From: Zygnema cylindricum | Taxonomy: Eukaryota; Streptophyta; Zygnematophyceae; Zygnematales; Zygnemataceae | Reading direction: 5' to 3' | Assembly: GCA_037447655.1 (NCBI GenBank) | Contig: JBBHKE010003062.1 | Span: forward strand, 308,154-372,153 | DNA length: 64,000 bases | Part shown: positions 22,430 to 33,330 of the stretch, in pieces | How the letters are laid out: every line of letters starts with the position of its first letter | Position numbering within the stretch: the first letter of the stretch is position 1 | Notes under the pieces: model-generated | The model's database searches: none | What the model was told of the DNA's origin: nothing | The model's input: only the letters and a program-made list of their open reading frames with translations | Program-made: the position numbers and the translations under genes

Positions 22430-22896
22430 AAAAAGGGGTTTGCATCTTTTGTAGGGAACCGGGTCATTATATGGAGGAATGCCCTTGTTTGGAAAAACTT
22501 AGAAGTTGGAATGTGGATGAGGAGGACGAAGAGGAAGAGGAGAAAGAGGATGAAGAAAAATTGGAGCTTCTTCACATCGGTAGAATGGGGAAGAGAGAAA
22601 AGTACACAGAAATTGGACGAAGGCAACAGTGTGCTTTTGGAGGTATAAGGGAAGTAAAGAGAGAGGAGATACTTGAAGAAGTTCAAAATATTGAGGATAG
22701 TTTCATAGATATTTTGGAAACAGAAAACTGGTCGGAAAGGGAGACTTCAACGGATTCCGAGGAAAGGGGAGAATTAATTCTAGAGGGGGTTTTAAAGGAT
22801 AGGGGAGAAGAGAAATATTTATTGGGAATTAAAATAGAAAGTGATAGTGGAAAGAATTCCATGGGAGACAGTGAGGGAAGTTCAAAAATGGGGTAA
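22426..22896 (+). pseudogene. R1 gag C-terminal part with CCHC zinc knuckle
   Basis: In a frame shifted from the gag above, the sequence encodes CIFCREPGHYMEEC, a canonical CX2CX4HX4C knuckle for nucleic-acid binding. A long acidic stretch follows (EDEEEEEKEDEEK) and then an unrecognised tail. R2 has the same order, including a CAFGGIREVK block that R3 shares as CAFGAIREAP just before its protease. Confidence 0.75.
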
Positions 22897-22901
22897 TTAT
22901 C

Positions 22902-23316
22902 ATGGATAAAAATATGATTACGGAAGTAGATCTTATGAGGAACCTAGTGGGGACTAGTGGTTTTTGGGAATATTTGGAGGTGGATGGATTTGACATCATT
23001 ACTTGGTGTGATGTCTCTTGTGAAGATGTGCCTGTAAAAGGGTTATCATCCGGGTATGTGTTGAAGGTTGGGGATGGGGCTGGTTGTTTGAATTTCAAGA
23101 GGGAAAGTGGATTTAGTGTGGATGGAAAAGGGAAGAGGTGGATAAAATCTTTGCTCGGATTTAAGAAAAATGGGATGTTAAATAAAATGTGTGATACAAT
23201 TATCATTTCAGTTCATTTAATGCACTGTGTTAAATACTTAAGTTTTATGAAAGGAAAAGGAAAAAGAAAAAGAAAAAGGGGAGGGGGTGTTTGTTTACTT
23301 GTTTGTGGAAGTTGAA
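22902..23316 (+). pseudogene. R1 remnant of RNase H end of pol
   Basis: The frame aligns with the R3 RNase H region: LMRNLVGT matches VMRYLVGT and SSGYVLKVGDGAG matches TSGYVLYVGGGAC. The catalytic parts after this are lost. R1 therefore arose by deletion of most of pol. R2 has the same remnant (34330-34683), so the deletion predates their divergence. Confidence 0.7.
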
Positions 23317-23330
23317 AGGAAAATAGACTA

Positions 23331-23344
23331 GAAAATAAGGGGAG
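23331..23344 (+). promoter_or_regulatory. R1 polypurine tract
   Basis: gaaaataaggggag lies directly before the 3' LTR, the expected position for plus-strand priming. R3 (32314-32327) has the same sequence and R2 (34732-34745) a close variant. Confidence 0.75.
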
Positions 23345-24586
23345 TGTTGATATTTGAGTATTTTATAGACCTGTATTAGGATAGAAAAAGAGCTGAGGCG
23401 GTCTGCCTCTAACTCCCCTTTCCAAGCCCCCATACTTGTTGTAGTCACTGAAGGCTGGATAGGGAGCTAGAGCCATGGCTGCCTAGGCTCTCTAGAGAAG
23501 ACAGGGGGTAAATTAGGTAGACTTACCAAAAGTTAGTTGACGGACCCAGGAATTGATCCTGGTACCTACCGTCCGTCAATCCTCAGTAGCCGTTAGCTCT
23601 AGCCGTTATGTCTAGAACTGATATTACGATATATAGGGTTTGACAGATATATATATCGTCATATGTAGATTAATCCGTTTAACGGCTAATAGATACTTAG
23701 TACATAGATACAGTTTAATTTAGTACGAAGTACGGAATGGGGGCAGAACGGATACCGCGCATTTGTTTCGATAGCGAAACAAATACCGCGCATTTGTTTC
23801 GACAGCGAAACAAATACCGCGCATTTGTTTCGATAGCGAAACAAATACCGCGCGTCGAATTTCAGCGGCTAGGATTGTAGCCGATTTTGATCGGACGGCC
23901 ACGATAGGTGCCGCGATCACGGAACATGTACTTTTGGCGTTTTTCAGCCATCGCCACGTAATGTGACACGTGGCGCGACAATGTTGGATTGCGGCGACTC
24001 CGGAGATTGCGGAAACAAATCCAGCTATGACACGTGTCGACAATTTGGCCATGTTGTACAATGGCCGTACAGAAAGTACACCGGCACCTGTACTTTTATG
24101 TACGACACAGTAATTTGATTGGTGCCGTACTTCAGTAGATAGAGTTTTAGAGGGGGAATAGGACTTAGGAAATTTTGGGTAAATAGCTGTCTCTCCCAGA
24201 GAGCACCTTGTATAAATGGCTAACTTTGGGCAGCCATAACTATCAATTTACTTGACCATTTTCAGTGATTCTTTTTGCTGCGGACTTAAGGGAGTCTACG
24301 CTACACAGGAGTGTAGTCGGTCAGAGTTTTTGTCTGCCAGGGTGGCTGTATTTCTAAGGGAAAGTCAAAGTGGGTGAATGTGTCCAAATCTTATATTCTA
24401 ACTTTGCATTCTGTGGTGGAACTGAGCACACAGAAAGTGTTATTTCACAGGGGTGAATCTATATTGGGGTTCTGACTGTCAAGGGGTCAGTCACTTGGGT
24501 TTATATTAACTTGGAGTCGACACTATCTAGATTAGCTTCTTTTGGATCTGCATACTCTGAGGGCCAATGGAGGTCTCAGAGTTTCA
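23345..24586 (+). repeat. R1 3' LTR
   Basis: It is 1242 bp like the 5' copy, starts TGTTGATATTTG and ends GAGTTTCA before CCGAT. It repeats every landmark, including the gag ATG, which here would read into element M. Confidence 0.9.
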
Positions 24587-24591
24587 CCGAT

Positions 24592-25352
24592 CTCATTGCG
24601 GATCGCAAATCGCCGTCAGCGCGGTCTGGTCAGACATTTACGTCATCATTGTCCTCGGTTTCATCTAGGTCATACCTAGAGGGTACCGAAGAAGACATTC
24701 CGAAGGAAGCCTTTCCCACTCCTCACACTCGTAGGTACATTGCCAGCCCAGCTTTGGCACAAGCGACACATCTTCCTCTTTACGACATGGCTTCCTCTTT
24801 AGAGGGATCCGTAGGTAAGATGCAATTCTGCTTCTCCGGAATAAAGGACACCATGTCCTTATCGCATTTCCGCATGTTATACGACACGGAAATGACGGAT
24901 CTAGCCTTTAGATATCAAGATAGGTTTGACCTCTGTGTCGCCTTTTCCCTTCTCGGTTGATACCTCCGTGGTACGACCCTCACTCTATACACTCGCAAAT
25001 ACGAGGATGTTCTTGCGATGACAGAGTACGTGGCTCCCTTTGCGGGGTTACCAAAAGTCCTCGGCCAGGAGGATATCCCATATCAGGCTGGGAGACCGGC
25101 AATACTAGATGCTAACGGGGACGAGTTGTATCCAGCTATCCCCGAGGTTCCTCGTCAGTATGCAGTGGCTACTTGAGCGGGGGTCGCTGCTAGAGCGGGG
25201 GGTACCATTCCTTTATGCAACCCGCTCTCAATAATGTTTTACATCCTCCAAGAGGAGTAGCGGATGCAAAATCCGGATCAGATTAAAGATTTGATGAACT
25301 TTGAGCGCAGGCTAGGTGAAATTGCTTCTGCCTTGCGAGCTCGGATGGAAAC
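24592..25352 (+). pseudogene. Element M gag, middle piece
   Basis: The frame continues from 20226 as LIADRKSPSARSGQ and runs to the R2 insertion at 25353. Stops at 24958 (TGA), 25174 (TGA) and 25258 (TAG) interrupt it. A helical stretch with AFRYQDRFDLCVAFSLLG and YLRGTTLTLYTRKY resembles the capsid part of Ty3/gypsy-like Gag in general form, but the similarity is too weak to name. Confidence 0.6.
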
Positions 25353-26450
25353 TGTTTAAATTTATGTATTTTCTAGGTCTGTATTGGAAAAATAAATAGA
25401 GTGTTAAAAAAAAGGTAATTAACAGTTCACTTCTATATTTTTGTTAGAATGTAAAGAGAGAGAAAGAGAGGACCAAATGCAGGTCATGGTTACTGCGTCA
25501 TTTAGAAGGAGGCAGAGTGAATTAGAAGGTATTTTACTAGTTTTAGCAAAATAGTGCTTCTGGTCAGATTTGAACCGGGGTCTGCAAAATTCTATGCAAA
25601 CCTACACCTTATCCATTAAGGCACTAACAAAACGGTACACATGATATGTTTCACGCATATATATCTATTAATCTAAAAGACTTATTCGTAGCAGACTAAC
25701 GAAAACGCGCATTAATCAATTAATGCATGGAAGCGAATCGAAGCCGTATAAATACAACTAATCGGACGGCCACCATTATAGCCGCCACCCACAATAAGCT
25801 TTCGGCCGCCTTTGGGGATAACCTTACGCAGTGCCACGTGGCGCCACATTCTTTGATATCAGAGAAGATGGGAGGAGGAACCATAGCTCCCGATTTGGCA
25901 AATGTCACCTTGTAGACCATGTCGTACAATGGCCGTACAATAAGTACATCGCCCATTGTACCTTCTTGTACTATATAGTGTTCCTATTGGACAAGGGTTT
26001 AGTAGTAGGTATTCGTGAGTAGGCAGACCAAGACTTAGTGATATTTACTTACCTCTCTCTAAGAGAGCTTGTAACTATAAAGGTCATCTTTGACCAGGCA
26101 TAACTTAATGCTCGGGTGAGCAAATTCATTGATTCTTTTTGCTGCGGACTCAAAAGAGTCCAAGCTACACAAGGGTGTAGTCGGTCAGAGTATTTGCGTG
26201 CAAGGGTGGCAGTTATTCAGTGGGAAAATCAAAGTGGGGAATATTGTCCAAAACACATATGCAAGCTTTGCATTCTGTGGTGGAACTAAGCACACAGAAG
26301 GTCTTCTCTTCACAAGGGTGAAGGTGTATTAGGGTCCTGATTTTCAAGGGATCATTCATTTGGGTTTATATCAACTTGGAGTCGGCACTATCTAGATTAG
26401 CTTCTTTTAGATCTGTGAATTCTGTGGGCAATGGAGCCCATAGAATTTCA
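25353..26450 (+). repeat. R2 5' LTR (1098 bp)
   Basis: It starts TGTTTAAATTTATG (G to T at base 5 compared with the 3' copy) and ends GAATTTCA. It holds a clear antisense tRNA-like segment (25560-25624), the leader hairpins ggactcaaaagagtcc and ctacacaagggtgtag (26146-26180) and the gag ATG at 26431. Confidence 0.85.
25560..25624 (-). other. Antisense tRNA-like segment in the R2 LTR
   Basis: On the minus strand it reads like a tRNA gene: a D-arm CCTT-AATGGAT-AAGG, an anticodon-arm stem (GTTTGC...GCAGAC), and a T-arm with CCGGTTCAAATC close to the B box. In the 3' LTR (34954-35016) the middle arm is a perfect 8-bp stem. The acceptor stem is poor, so it is not a working tRNA gene. Comparable segments sit at the same place in R1 (20421-20470) and R3 (27187-27250, 32542-32606). 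Confidence 0.55.
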
Positions 26451-26971
26451 AGTTATTGGCCCACCATCTTGGTTGCCTATGTTCGATGGAACAAACTTCA
26501 GTTATTGGGAGTTTACGATGAAGGGATTGCTTTTCGAAAAGCATTTGCAGGGAATTATTTCGGGGCAAGTGAGGTGTCCGCCACTCGGCTTTGGTGGAAC
26601 TCATTATGGAGAATCATCATGGGCTTCCAAAAAAACCAATTGGAGATCAGATGTAACGAAAGGTGAAGGGAAAAGCATTGCCATTAAAGGGAAAAAGGGG
26701 AGAAGGATAAAGGGACACCTATGGTGAAGGGAGCTAAGCTCTCCGCTACAACTCCACTTAGAGGAGTTATAAGCAAAACTGAAGAATATCAGTGTAAAAT
26801 TTGGGAGTATAGAAACACTTTAGCAAAACATCTCATACCTAGATATGTGTCTAATTCCATAGCTATCACTCCTTTAAGTCTAACCAAGTCTTCAGAAATT
26901 TGGGAAACACTAAGTTTGATTTATAAGAGTGAGACTATTCAGAGGCAGCAGTTAGTAAAACAGGAAATTGG
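26431..26971 (+). pseudogene. R2 gag, first piece, interrupted by R3
   Basis: ATG 26431 is inside the LTR. The frame opens MEPIEFQVIGPPSWLPMF and keeps the CAG codon that is a stop in R1. A frameshift near 26720 separates it from the continuation, which is cut by R3 at 26972 inside the segment LVKQEI. The R3 target duplication is ATTGG (26967-26971), with ATAGG on the other side. Confidence 0.75.
26452..26465 (+). promoter_or_regulatory. R2 primer binding site, one mismatch
   Basis: GTTATTGGCCCACC starts one base after the LTR and differs by one base from the initiator tRNA-Met anticodon-arm complement seen in R1 and R3. Confidence 0.7.
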
Positions 26972-27970
26972 TGTTGAAATCACTTGATTTAGGTGAGATA
27001 TTTTCTAGGTCTTAATTAAAATAAAGAATGAAAAGAAAAGCATTGGCAGCTTGCCTCCACCTTCTCTCTCTGGCCCCCACACTTGTTGTACTCATTGAAG
27101 GAGAGAGAGGGCGGTGGAGCCATGACCGCCTTAGCTCCATAGGCAGAGCTTAAGAGTGACCTAAGTCACTCTCAACCAAAAAGGTTGAGTCCAGTAGGAC
27201 TCGAACCTCCAACCGGTAAAGCGAGGCTTAGCCGTCAATCCTTACCAATCTGTCGTAGCAGTTCGTTAGGATACATGGGGTTTGATAGCTATTTATACAA
27301 TAGACAAAGAACTAAATCTGATTAACGGAATTACAAATAGGATACATAAAAACTAGTTGGGAATTTAGTGATCACGAAACAAATGTACCAAACATTTGTT
27401 TTGAACGGCTGGGAATTAAACCCGATTTGGATCTTACGGCTCACATCATTGCCGAGATCCTGGAATGGCCGCTTTGGCGGTTTTCGGATGTAACATGACC
27501 TGGGGACACATGGCAATATGTCATTGGGAAACCGGAATCCCGGGGAGCGTGAGGACAAGTCCGGAGGAGACAGACGTCCACTGCATGGCCTTGTCGTACA
27601 CAGGCCGTACAGAAAGTACATCGGCCATAAACCTTTTTTGTACTATACACTCTTCTAATTGGTTCCGTACATCAGTAGATAGGGGTTATGAGAGGGTTTA
27701 GGACTTAGTGAATTGAGGAGGTAGGCGCCTCTCTCCTAACAAGCTTGTATAAATATTAGCACTTTTTACCACTCGATAATTAATCGCCTGGTTAGGCGTT
27801 TTCAGTGATTCATTTTGCTGTGGACTCAACGGAGTCCAGATTGCACAGGGGTGTAGTAAGATTATCTATTTATGTGCAAGGGTAGCAATTGCTCTCGTTG
27901 AAAGTGGGTTAGTCAAAAACTACCGAGAGGCTTCCTCAATTTTGGTCCAAATGGAGGACACAGACTTGCA
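26972..27970 (+). repeat. R3 5' LTR (999 bp)
   Basis: It starts TGTTGAAATCAC and ends GACTTGCA. It holds the antisense tRNA-like segment (27187-27250), one long hairpin (27377-27401), a TATA box (27746), the leader hairpins ggactcaacggagtcc and gcacaggggtgt (27821-27858), and the gag ATG at 27951. Confidence 0.88.
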
Positions 27971-28890
27971 AGTTATGGGCCCACCCTCTAGGGTGCCCAT
28001 ATTCAACGGATCTGGATTCATTTACTGGGAAGCTATGATGACTGGGGCATTATGTGAGAAACGATACTAGGGTATTGTTAGTGGACAAGTGAAACGTCCA
28101 TCTGAAGGAACTCCACCAGGGTTTGGAGGAGTGAGGTTTTTTTGCAGCATGATCTGCTCCAACGGAGGAGACAGATGATGGGGACATCAGTGTGTTCGAA
28201 AAAGGGAAAGGAAAGGAGACACCTCTCACTCCTATTGCCATGGCACCCGGAGCGGTGGCTGTGAAGACCGAGGAAAACGACATTCAGATGTGGGAGTACA
28301 CCAACATGAATGCCACGCACTTCATTCTGAGGCACCTCACCCAAGCGTTAGCACCTTCTCACCTTCAAATCTTCAAGGCCGAGGAGTTGTGGATGACCTT
28401 AGTGGAGATCTATAGAGCTGGCACCATTCAAGAGCTTCAGCTGGCTGAGCAAAGGCTGATTAGTTATACTTTCAAAGGAGGAAAGATGTTGGACTATTCC
28501 ACCGATCTCTCTTCTCTATACATGGAGATGGAAAGTGCCGGATGGACAGGCACAATGAAGATGAAAGTTAACACTCTCATCATGAAACTGCCTGAGGAAT
28601 ATGAAAACATAGTGTACCGAGTGCAAGAAATGGATGATAGTGCTTGGAAGTGGAGCACCGTGGTTCGAATGATACTTGTATAAGAAAACACCATTGAGAT
28701 CCGAAGAGGAGGAAAGAGTGTTCAAGCTCTAGCTGCCGGAACAGACCGTTGGAGAAAGGATCCGAAGAAGTCGTACAACAGCTTCAGAGGGGAAAAGGAC
28801 CAATCTGGAGAACCGAGGACTCCAAAGGGCATTTGTCATTTCTGCAAAAAGCCGGGGCACTTCATAGCTGATTGCATCAAGCTATCTGAG
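27951..28890 (+). pseudogene. R3 gag with CCHC knuckle
   Basis: It starts at ATG 27951 in the LTR (MEDTDLQVMGPPSRVPIF). A stop (TAG) follows a KRY segment, at the site where R2 has CAG, and a frameshift near 28150 leads into the main frame 28192-28683. The Gag helical domain is followed by CHFCKKPGHFIADC (about 28835-28876), a canonical CX2CX4HX4C zinc knuckle. A stop (TAA) at 28681 interrupts it. Confidence 0.8.
27972..27985 (+). promoter_or_regulatory. R3 primer binding site
   Basis: GTTATGGGCCCACC lies one base after the LTR and matches the initiator tRNA-Met anticodon arm exactly over 14 bases. Confidence 0.8.
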
Positions 28891-29100
28891 CTGAGGCTTC
28901 AAGAAAATCGTGGAGGTGGTTCTTCTGGAGGGAAGAAGAAAGCACTTGTGGTCACACGAGTGAAAGGAGAGACCGTGGAGGACGAGTCCTCCGAGGAGGA
29001 GGATGGGGAGCTTCTTCTTGACGAGAATCTAGAGGAGAAGGAGATCTCTCGGAAACAGAAGTGTGCCTTTGGAGCCATTCGGGAAGCACCACAAGAGGGA

Positions 29101-29466
29101 TGGATCATCGACTAAGGTGCATCCATGCATATGTGTTGTGACAGGCACCTCTTCACTAAGCTAAGAAAGATCCCTACTGTGGAAATAGAGTATGGGGATG
29201 GGAGAGTAGTTACCACAGATCTAGTGGGATCGGTAGATCTGAAAGTCTTAGTGGAGGGTAAGACTTCTATTCTCACCTTCTCAGATGTGCTCTACATTCC
29301 TCAGTTGAGTAAGAATCTTGTGTCTACTTCTGTATTAGATGACAAGGATTTTGATACCTTCACTAGAAAGGGAGTCTTTACAGCTAAGTATGGAGATGAA
29401 GTCTACTTCACAACAGATAAAGGTAGCCAAGGAATGTTTAGGCATAACCTGAGTAATGAAAAATAG
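29101..29466 (+). pseudogene. R3 aspartic protease, catalytic triplet broken by a stop
   Basis: The copia protease signature is expected as WIIDSGAS followed by HM. Here it reads WIID, then TAA (29113-29115), then GASMHMC. The nonsense change removes the residue after the catalytic Asp. Downstream, VLYIPQLSKNLVSTSVL is the conserved protease-to-integrase segment of copia polyproteins. The frame ends at 29466. Confidence 0.8.
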
Positions 29467-29489
29467 AGTGCTTACTATGGTCGTGTTCC

Positions 29490-30467
29490 TAGCTTGATGA
29501 TCTGGCATAAGCCTTTGGGACATGTGCATTTTGTAGACTGAGGGAAATAAAGAAGCTGGGTGTAGTAGAGGGCATTCAGTTTGGGGATAATCAGGTGATG
29601 GATGACTGTAGTGGTTGTGCCCAAGGTAACGCTCACATACTTCCCTTTCCCAAAACTGCCACATATAGAGGTGAGAAAGTACTAGATCTGGTCCACACAG
29701 ATATCTGGGGACCAGCAAGAGTGCCTTCGGTTGGGGGGAAGAGGTATATGTTGACAATTACCGATGATTGGTCCAGATATTCTAGAGTGTACTTCTTGAA
29801 AAAAAAGTTTGAAACACCAAAATGTTTTAAAGAATACAAAGCCAGGAGTGAGAAGTTGCACGGAACCCCCATTAAGAGAATAAGGAGTGATAATGGGGGA
29901 GAGTACACCTCTAACCAGTTTGAGGATTATTTGAGAGATAAGGGAGTTCAGCATCAGAAAACTGTACCGAGTAATCCAGAACAGAATGGGGTAGCTGAAA
30001 GGTTAAATCGGACTTTGGGAGATAGTGTGTGCAGCATGTTGGCAGATAAGAAAATAAGAAGAAGATTTTGGGCAGAGGCCATGAACTGTGCTAACTACAT
30101 TAAGAATAGAGTCCTCACCACAGTTGTTAAAGGAATGACCCTTTATGAGAGATGGGTTGGGAATAAACCGAATGTTTCTCACTTGAAAGTATTCAGTAGT
30201 CAAGTTTACACTCTTGACACAGATAAGAAAAACTAGAAATTAGATGCTAAAGGGAAACCGGGATATTTTGTGGGATACGATGAGGATGTCAAGGGATATA
30301 GAGTCTATGACTTAGATAAACAAGATATCACTCTGGTAAAGCATCTAGTTGTCATGGATGAATGGAAGTCTTTTGATCCCTTCAAATACACTAAGAAAAT
30401 CAGAATAAGTTTTGAGTCAGAGAGTTAGGAGGATTTAGATCTTCCCAGAAGGGACACTAGTGAAAAC
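29490..30467 (+). pseudogene. R3 integrase
   Basis: The zinc-binding region is seen as WHKPLGH and, after a degraded stretch with stops near 29540, CSGC. The catalytic core follows with all three acidic residues: HTDIWGP, RSDNGGEY and EQNGVAERLNRTL. The core frame runs 29595-30236, then stops (TAG 30234 and another near 30426) interrupt the C-terminal domain (KPGYFVGYDEDVKGYRV). It joins element DNA to the host. Confidence 0.85.
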
Positions 30468-30745
30468 ATGATTGCAGATTCAGGGGAGATAAAAGATGGG
30501 GGAGATATATCAGAATCCCCTCATATTACTACACCCTTTGAGGAGAGAGAGGAAGAGGAGCCAGAACCGGTTCCCATGGATAGGGGAGCTGATGAGACAG
30601 TTCGGAGGAATCCAAGACTTCCCTCCATTCCAGTTCGGACCTTGAGGGAGGACGAAGGAGCGGCAAAAGGCTTGAAGGAAAACATGCTGCTTGAAAGGTA
30701 ACAAAGCTTTCTCATCCAGATGAGCCTCAGTCATACTCGGAGGCA
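30468..30745 (+). pseudogene. R3 integrase-to-reverse-transcriptase linker
   Basis: An acidic linker (EEREEEEPEPVPMDRG) ends with RRNPRLPSIPV, the basic, proline-rich block often found before copia reverse transcriptase. A stop (TAA, 30699-30701) and a frame change follow. Confidence 0.6.
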
Positions 30746-32266
30746 ATGGATAGTCCGAAGAAAGAAAGGTGGGTCAGAGCCATAAATGATGAAATGGCTT
30801 CAATCATGGAGGCAAATACTCGGAAGCTGGTGGACTGTCCACCAGATAGAAAACTCATTGGGTGTAAATGGGTATTTAAACTAAAACTGAATTCAAATAA
30901 CACCATTAAGAGAATTAAGGCTCGGCTGGTGGCAAAAGGATTCACTCAAAAAGAAGGAATAGATTATGAGGAGACCTTTGCTCCGGTGGTTCGACTCCCA
31001 TCTGTAAGGATTCTCCTTAGTCTAACAGCAGCGGAAGACATGGAAATTCACCAGATGGATATCAAAACCGCCTTCCTCAACGGTGAACTAGAGGAAGAAA
31101 TCTTCATGCGGCAACAAGAAGGTTTTGTAGAGAAAAGAGAGGAAAGCAAAGTCTGGAGACTTATAAAGTCTTTATATGGACTGAAGCAGGCCCCCAGACA
31201 ATGGAATAAGAAACTAGATGAGTTTCTTACGAGTCTAGAGTATATTCGGATCAGTTCTGACCATTCCATTTATATGTTTGAGGATGAGAATGGTGTGATT
31301 TTTATTGCAATTTATGTGGATGATTTGCTGGTGTTGAGTAAGTCTATAGAGAAGATAAATAGGCTAAAGAAAAATCCGGGAAGCAGATTTTACATGAAGG
31401 ATTTGGAGGAGGCTAAATATATTTTGGGAATTCAAATGGAAAGAGATACGGGGAAGAGGATCATCAGACTTACTCAGAAAGAGGTTATAAGAAATATGCT
31501 AGAGAAATTTCAGATGGAGAATGCAAATAGTTGTACCACTCCCATGGACTTGAAGAAAGTAAGTGATGGAAGTGTAGAAGGAGGAGTGATAATGTTAGAT
31601 GATCAGATGAGTCCAGAAGAGAGACAGTTTATGAAGTCTATTCCTTACACACAGGTTGTAGGAAGTTTGATTTACTTTATGAATTGTACTACACCTGATA
31701 TAGCTGCAGCAGTTGGAGTCCTCAGTAGGAGTCTGAATGATCCTAAAAAGAGAGACTGGGAGGCAGCCAAGAGAGTAATGAGATACCTGGTGGGAACTAG
31801 AGATCTATGGTTGCATTTGGGAGGGGAGCACACTGACATAACTACTTGGAGTGATGCCAGTTATCGAGATACACCTATGAGAAGATGCACTTCTGGGTAT
31901 GTATTGTATGTGGGGGGAGGTGCTTGTTGTTGGAGCAACAAGCAACAAAAGGTTGTTGCTCAGTCCACTATGGAGGCTGAGTACATGGCCTTTTGTTCTG
32001 CTGTGAAAGAGCTGATGTGGTTGAAGTCCTTCTTGCAAAAATTGGGGTACATGAAGAAGGGAGTACATGAAGTGTTTTGTGATAATCAGGCTGCAATTGC
32101 AATTGCAGCCAATCCAAAACATCATTTCAAAGCTAAGCATATGGATATAAGATTGAGCTTTGTGAGGGAAAAAGTGGAAAATAAAATTGTGAATTTGGTG
32201 TATAGGAGTCATGGGGAAATGGTGGCTGATATGATGACAAAGCGTGTGCCATCTCCCAAGCTGTAG
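30746..32266 (+). pseudogene. R3 reverse transcriptase and RNase H (506 codons open)
   Basis: Reverse transcriptase motifs are all visible: KWVFKLKLNSNNTIKRIKAR, the AFLNGELEEEIFMRQQEGF block, SLYGLKQAPRQWNKKL, and the catalytic IAIYVDDLLVLS. The RNase H domain follows with WSDASYRDTP, STMEAEYMAFC and CDNQAAIAIAANPKHHFKAK, ending HGEMVADMMTKRVP. This is the typical copia C-terminus. The frame is uninterrupted, so this half has stayed intact while gag and protease decayed. It lacks its own start and would need the upstream polyprotein. It copies element RNA into DNA inside the particle. Confidence 0.92.
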
Positions 32267-32313
32267 TATTGTAGAGAGAAATGTGGATTAAAAGAGAAAT
32301 TAAAATTAGACTA

Positions 32314-32327
32314 GAAAATAAGGGGAG
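32314..32327 (+). promoter_or_regulatory. R3 polypurine tract
   Basis: gaaaataaggggag lies directly before the 3' LTR, identical to that of R1. Confidence 0.75.
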
Positions 32328-33325
32328 TGTTGAAATCACTAGATTTAGGTGAGATATTTTCTAGGTCTTAATTAAAATAAAGAATGAAAAGAAAAGAATT
32401 GGCAGCCTGCCTCCACCTTCTCTCTCTGGCCCCCACACTTGTTGTAGTCACTGAAGGAGAGGAGGGCGGTGGAGCCATGGCGGCCTTAGCTCCATAGGCA
32501 GAGCTTAAGAGTGACCTAAGTCACTCTCAACCAAAAAGGTTGAGTCCAGCAAGACTCGAACCTCTGACCGGTAGGGCGAGGCATAGCCGTCAATCCTTAC
32601 CATTTTGTCGTAGTAGTCCGTTAGGATACATGGGGTCGATAACTATTTATACAATAGATAGACGACTAAATCCGATTAACGGAATTACAAATAGGATACA
32701 TAGAAACTAGTTGGGAATTTAGTGATCACGAAACAAATGTACCGAACATTTGTTTTGAACGGCTGGGAATTAAAGCCGATTTGGATCCAACGGCTCACAT
32801 CATTGTCTAGATCCTGGAATGGCAGCTTTGGTGGTTTTTGGATGTAACATGACCTGGGGACACGTGGCAATATGTCATTGGGAAACAGGAATCGCGGGGA
32901 GCGTGAGGACAAGTCCGGAGGAGACAGACGTCCACTCCATGGCCTTGTCGTACACAGGCCGTACGAAAAGTACATCGGCCATAGTACCTTTTGTGTACTA
33001 TACAGTGTTCTGATTGGTTCCGTACATCAGTAGATAGGGGTTATGAGAGGGTTTAGGACTAAATGAATTGAGGAGGTAGCCGCCTCTCTCCTAACAAGCT
33101 TGTATAAATATTGGCACCTTTTGCCACTCGATAATTAATCGTCTGGTTAGGCGTTTTCAGTGATTCTTTTTGCTGTGGACTCACGGGAGTCCAGACTGCA
33201 CAAGGGTGCAATTAGATTATCTATTTATCTGCTAGGGTAGCAATTGCTCTCGTTGAAAGTGGGTTAGTCAAAAACTACCTAGAGGCTTTCTCAATTTTGG
33301 TCGAAATGGATGACACAGACTTGCA
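32328..33325 (+). repeat. R3 3' LTR (998 bp)
   Basis: It starts TGTTGAAATCAC and ends GACTTGCA, followed by ATAGG. Landmarks are as in the 5' copy. Differences between the two R3 LTRs are clearly more numerous than between the two R1 LTRs by eye, so R3 is older than R1. Confidence 0.88.
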
Positions 33326-33330
33326 ATAGG

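Larger units (their letters stand above)
20227..24586 (+). mobile_element. R1: non-autonomous Ty1/copia-type element (4360 bp)
   Basis: Two LTRs of identical length (1242 bp; TG...CA) enclose about 1.9 kb and are flanked by CCGAT on both sides (20222-20226, 24587-24591). The interior has a primer binding site, a gag with CCHC knuckle, a remnant of the RNase H end of pol, and a polypurine tract. Protease, integrase and reverse transcriptase are absent. The LTRs differ at roughly a dozen sites by eye, so the insertion is fairly young. Mobility would need enzymes from an R3-like relative. Confidence 0.9.
26972..33325 (+). mobile_element. R3: full-structure Ty1/copia retrotransposon, degraded
   Basis: LTRs at 26972-27970 and 32328-33325 (999 and 998 bp) are flanked by ATTGG/ATAGG. 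The interior has gag, zinc knuckle, protease, integrase, reverse transcriptase and RNase H in that order; integrase before reverse transcriptase defines Ty1/copia. Frames change at least twice and several stops are present, so this copy cannot make a complete polyprotein, but the reverse transcriptase part is open for 506 codons. Confidence 0.92.

Noticed and set aside
25560-25624. Functional tRNA gene
   Set aside because: The acceptor stem does not pair well and the copies sit in LTRs; reported as tRNA-like only.
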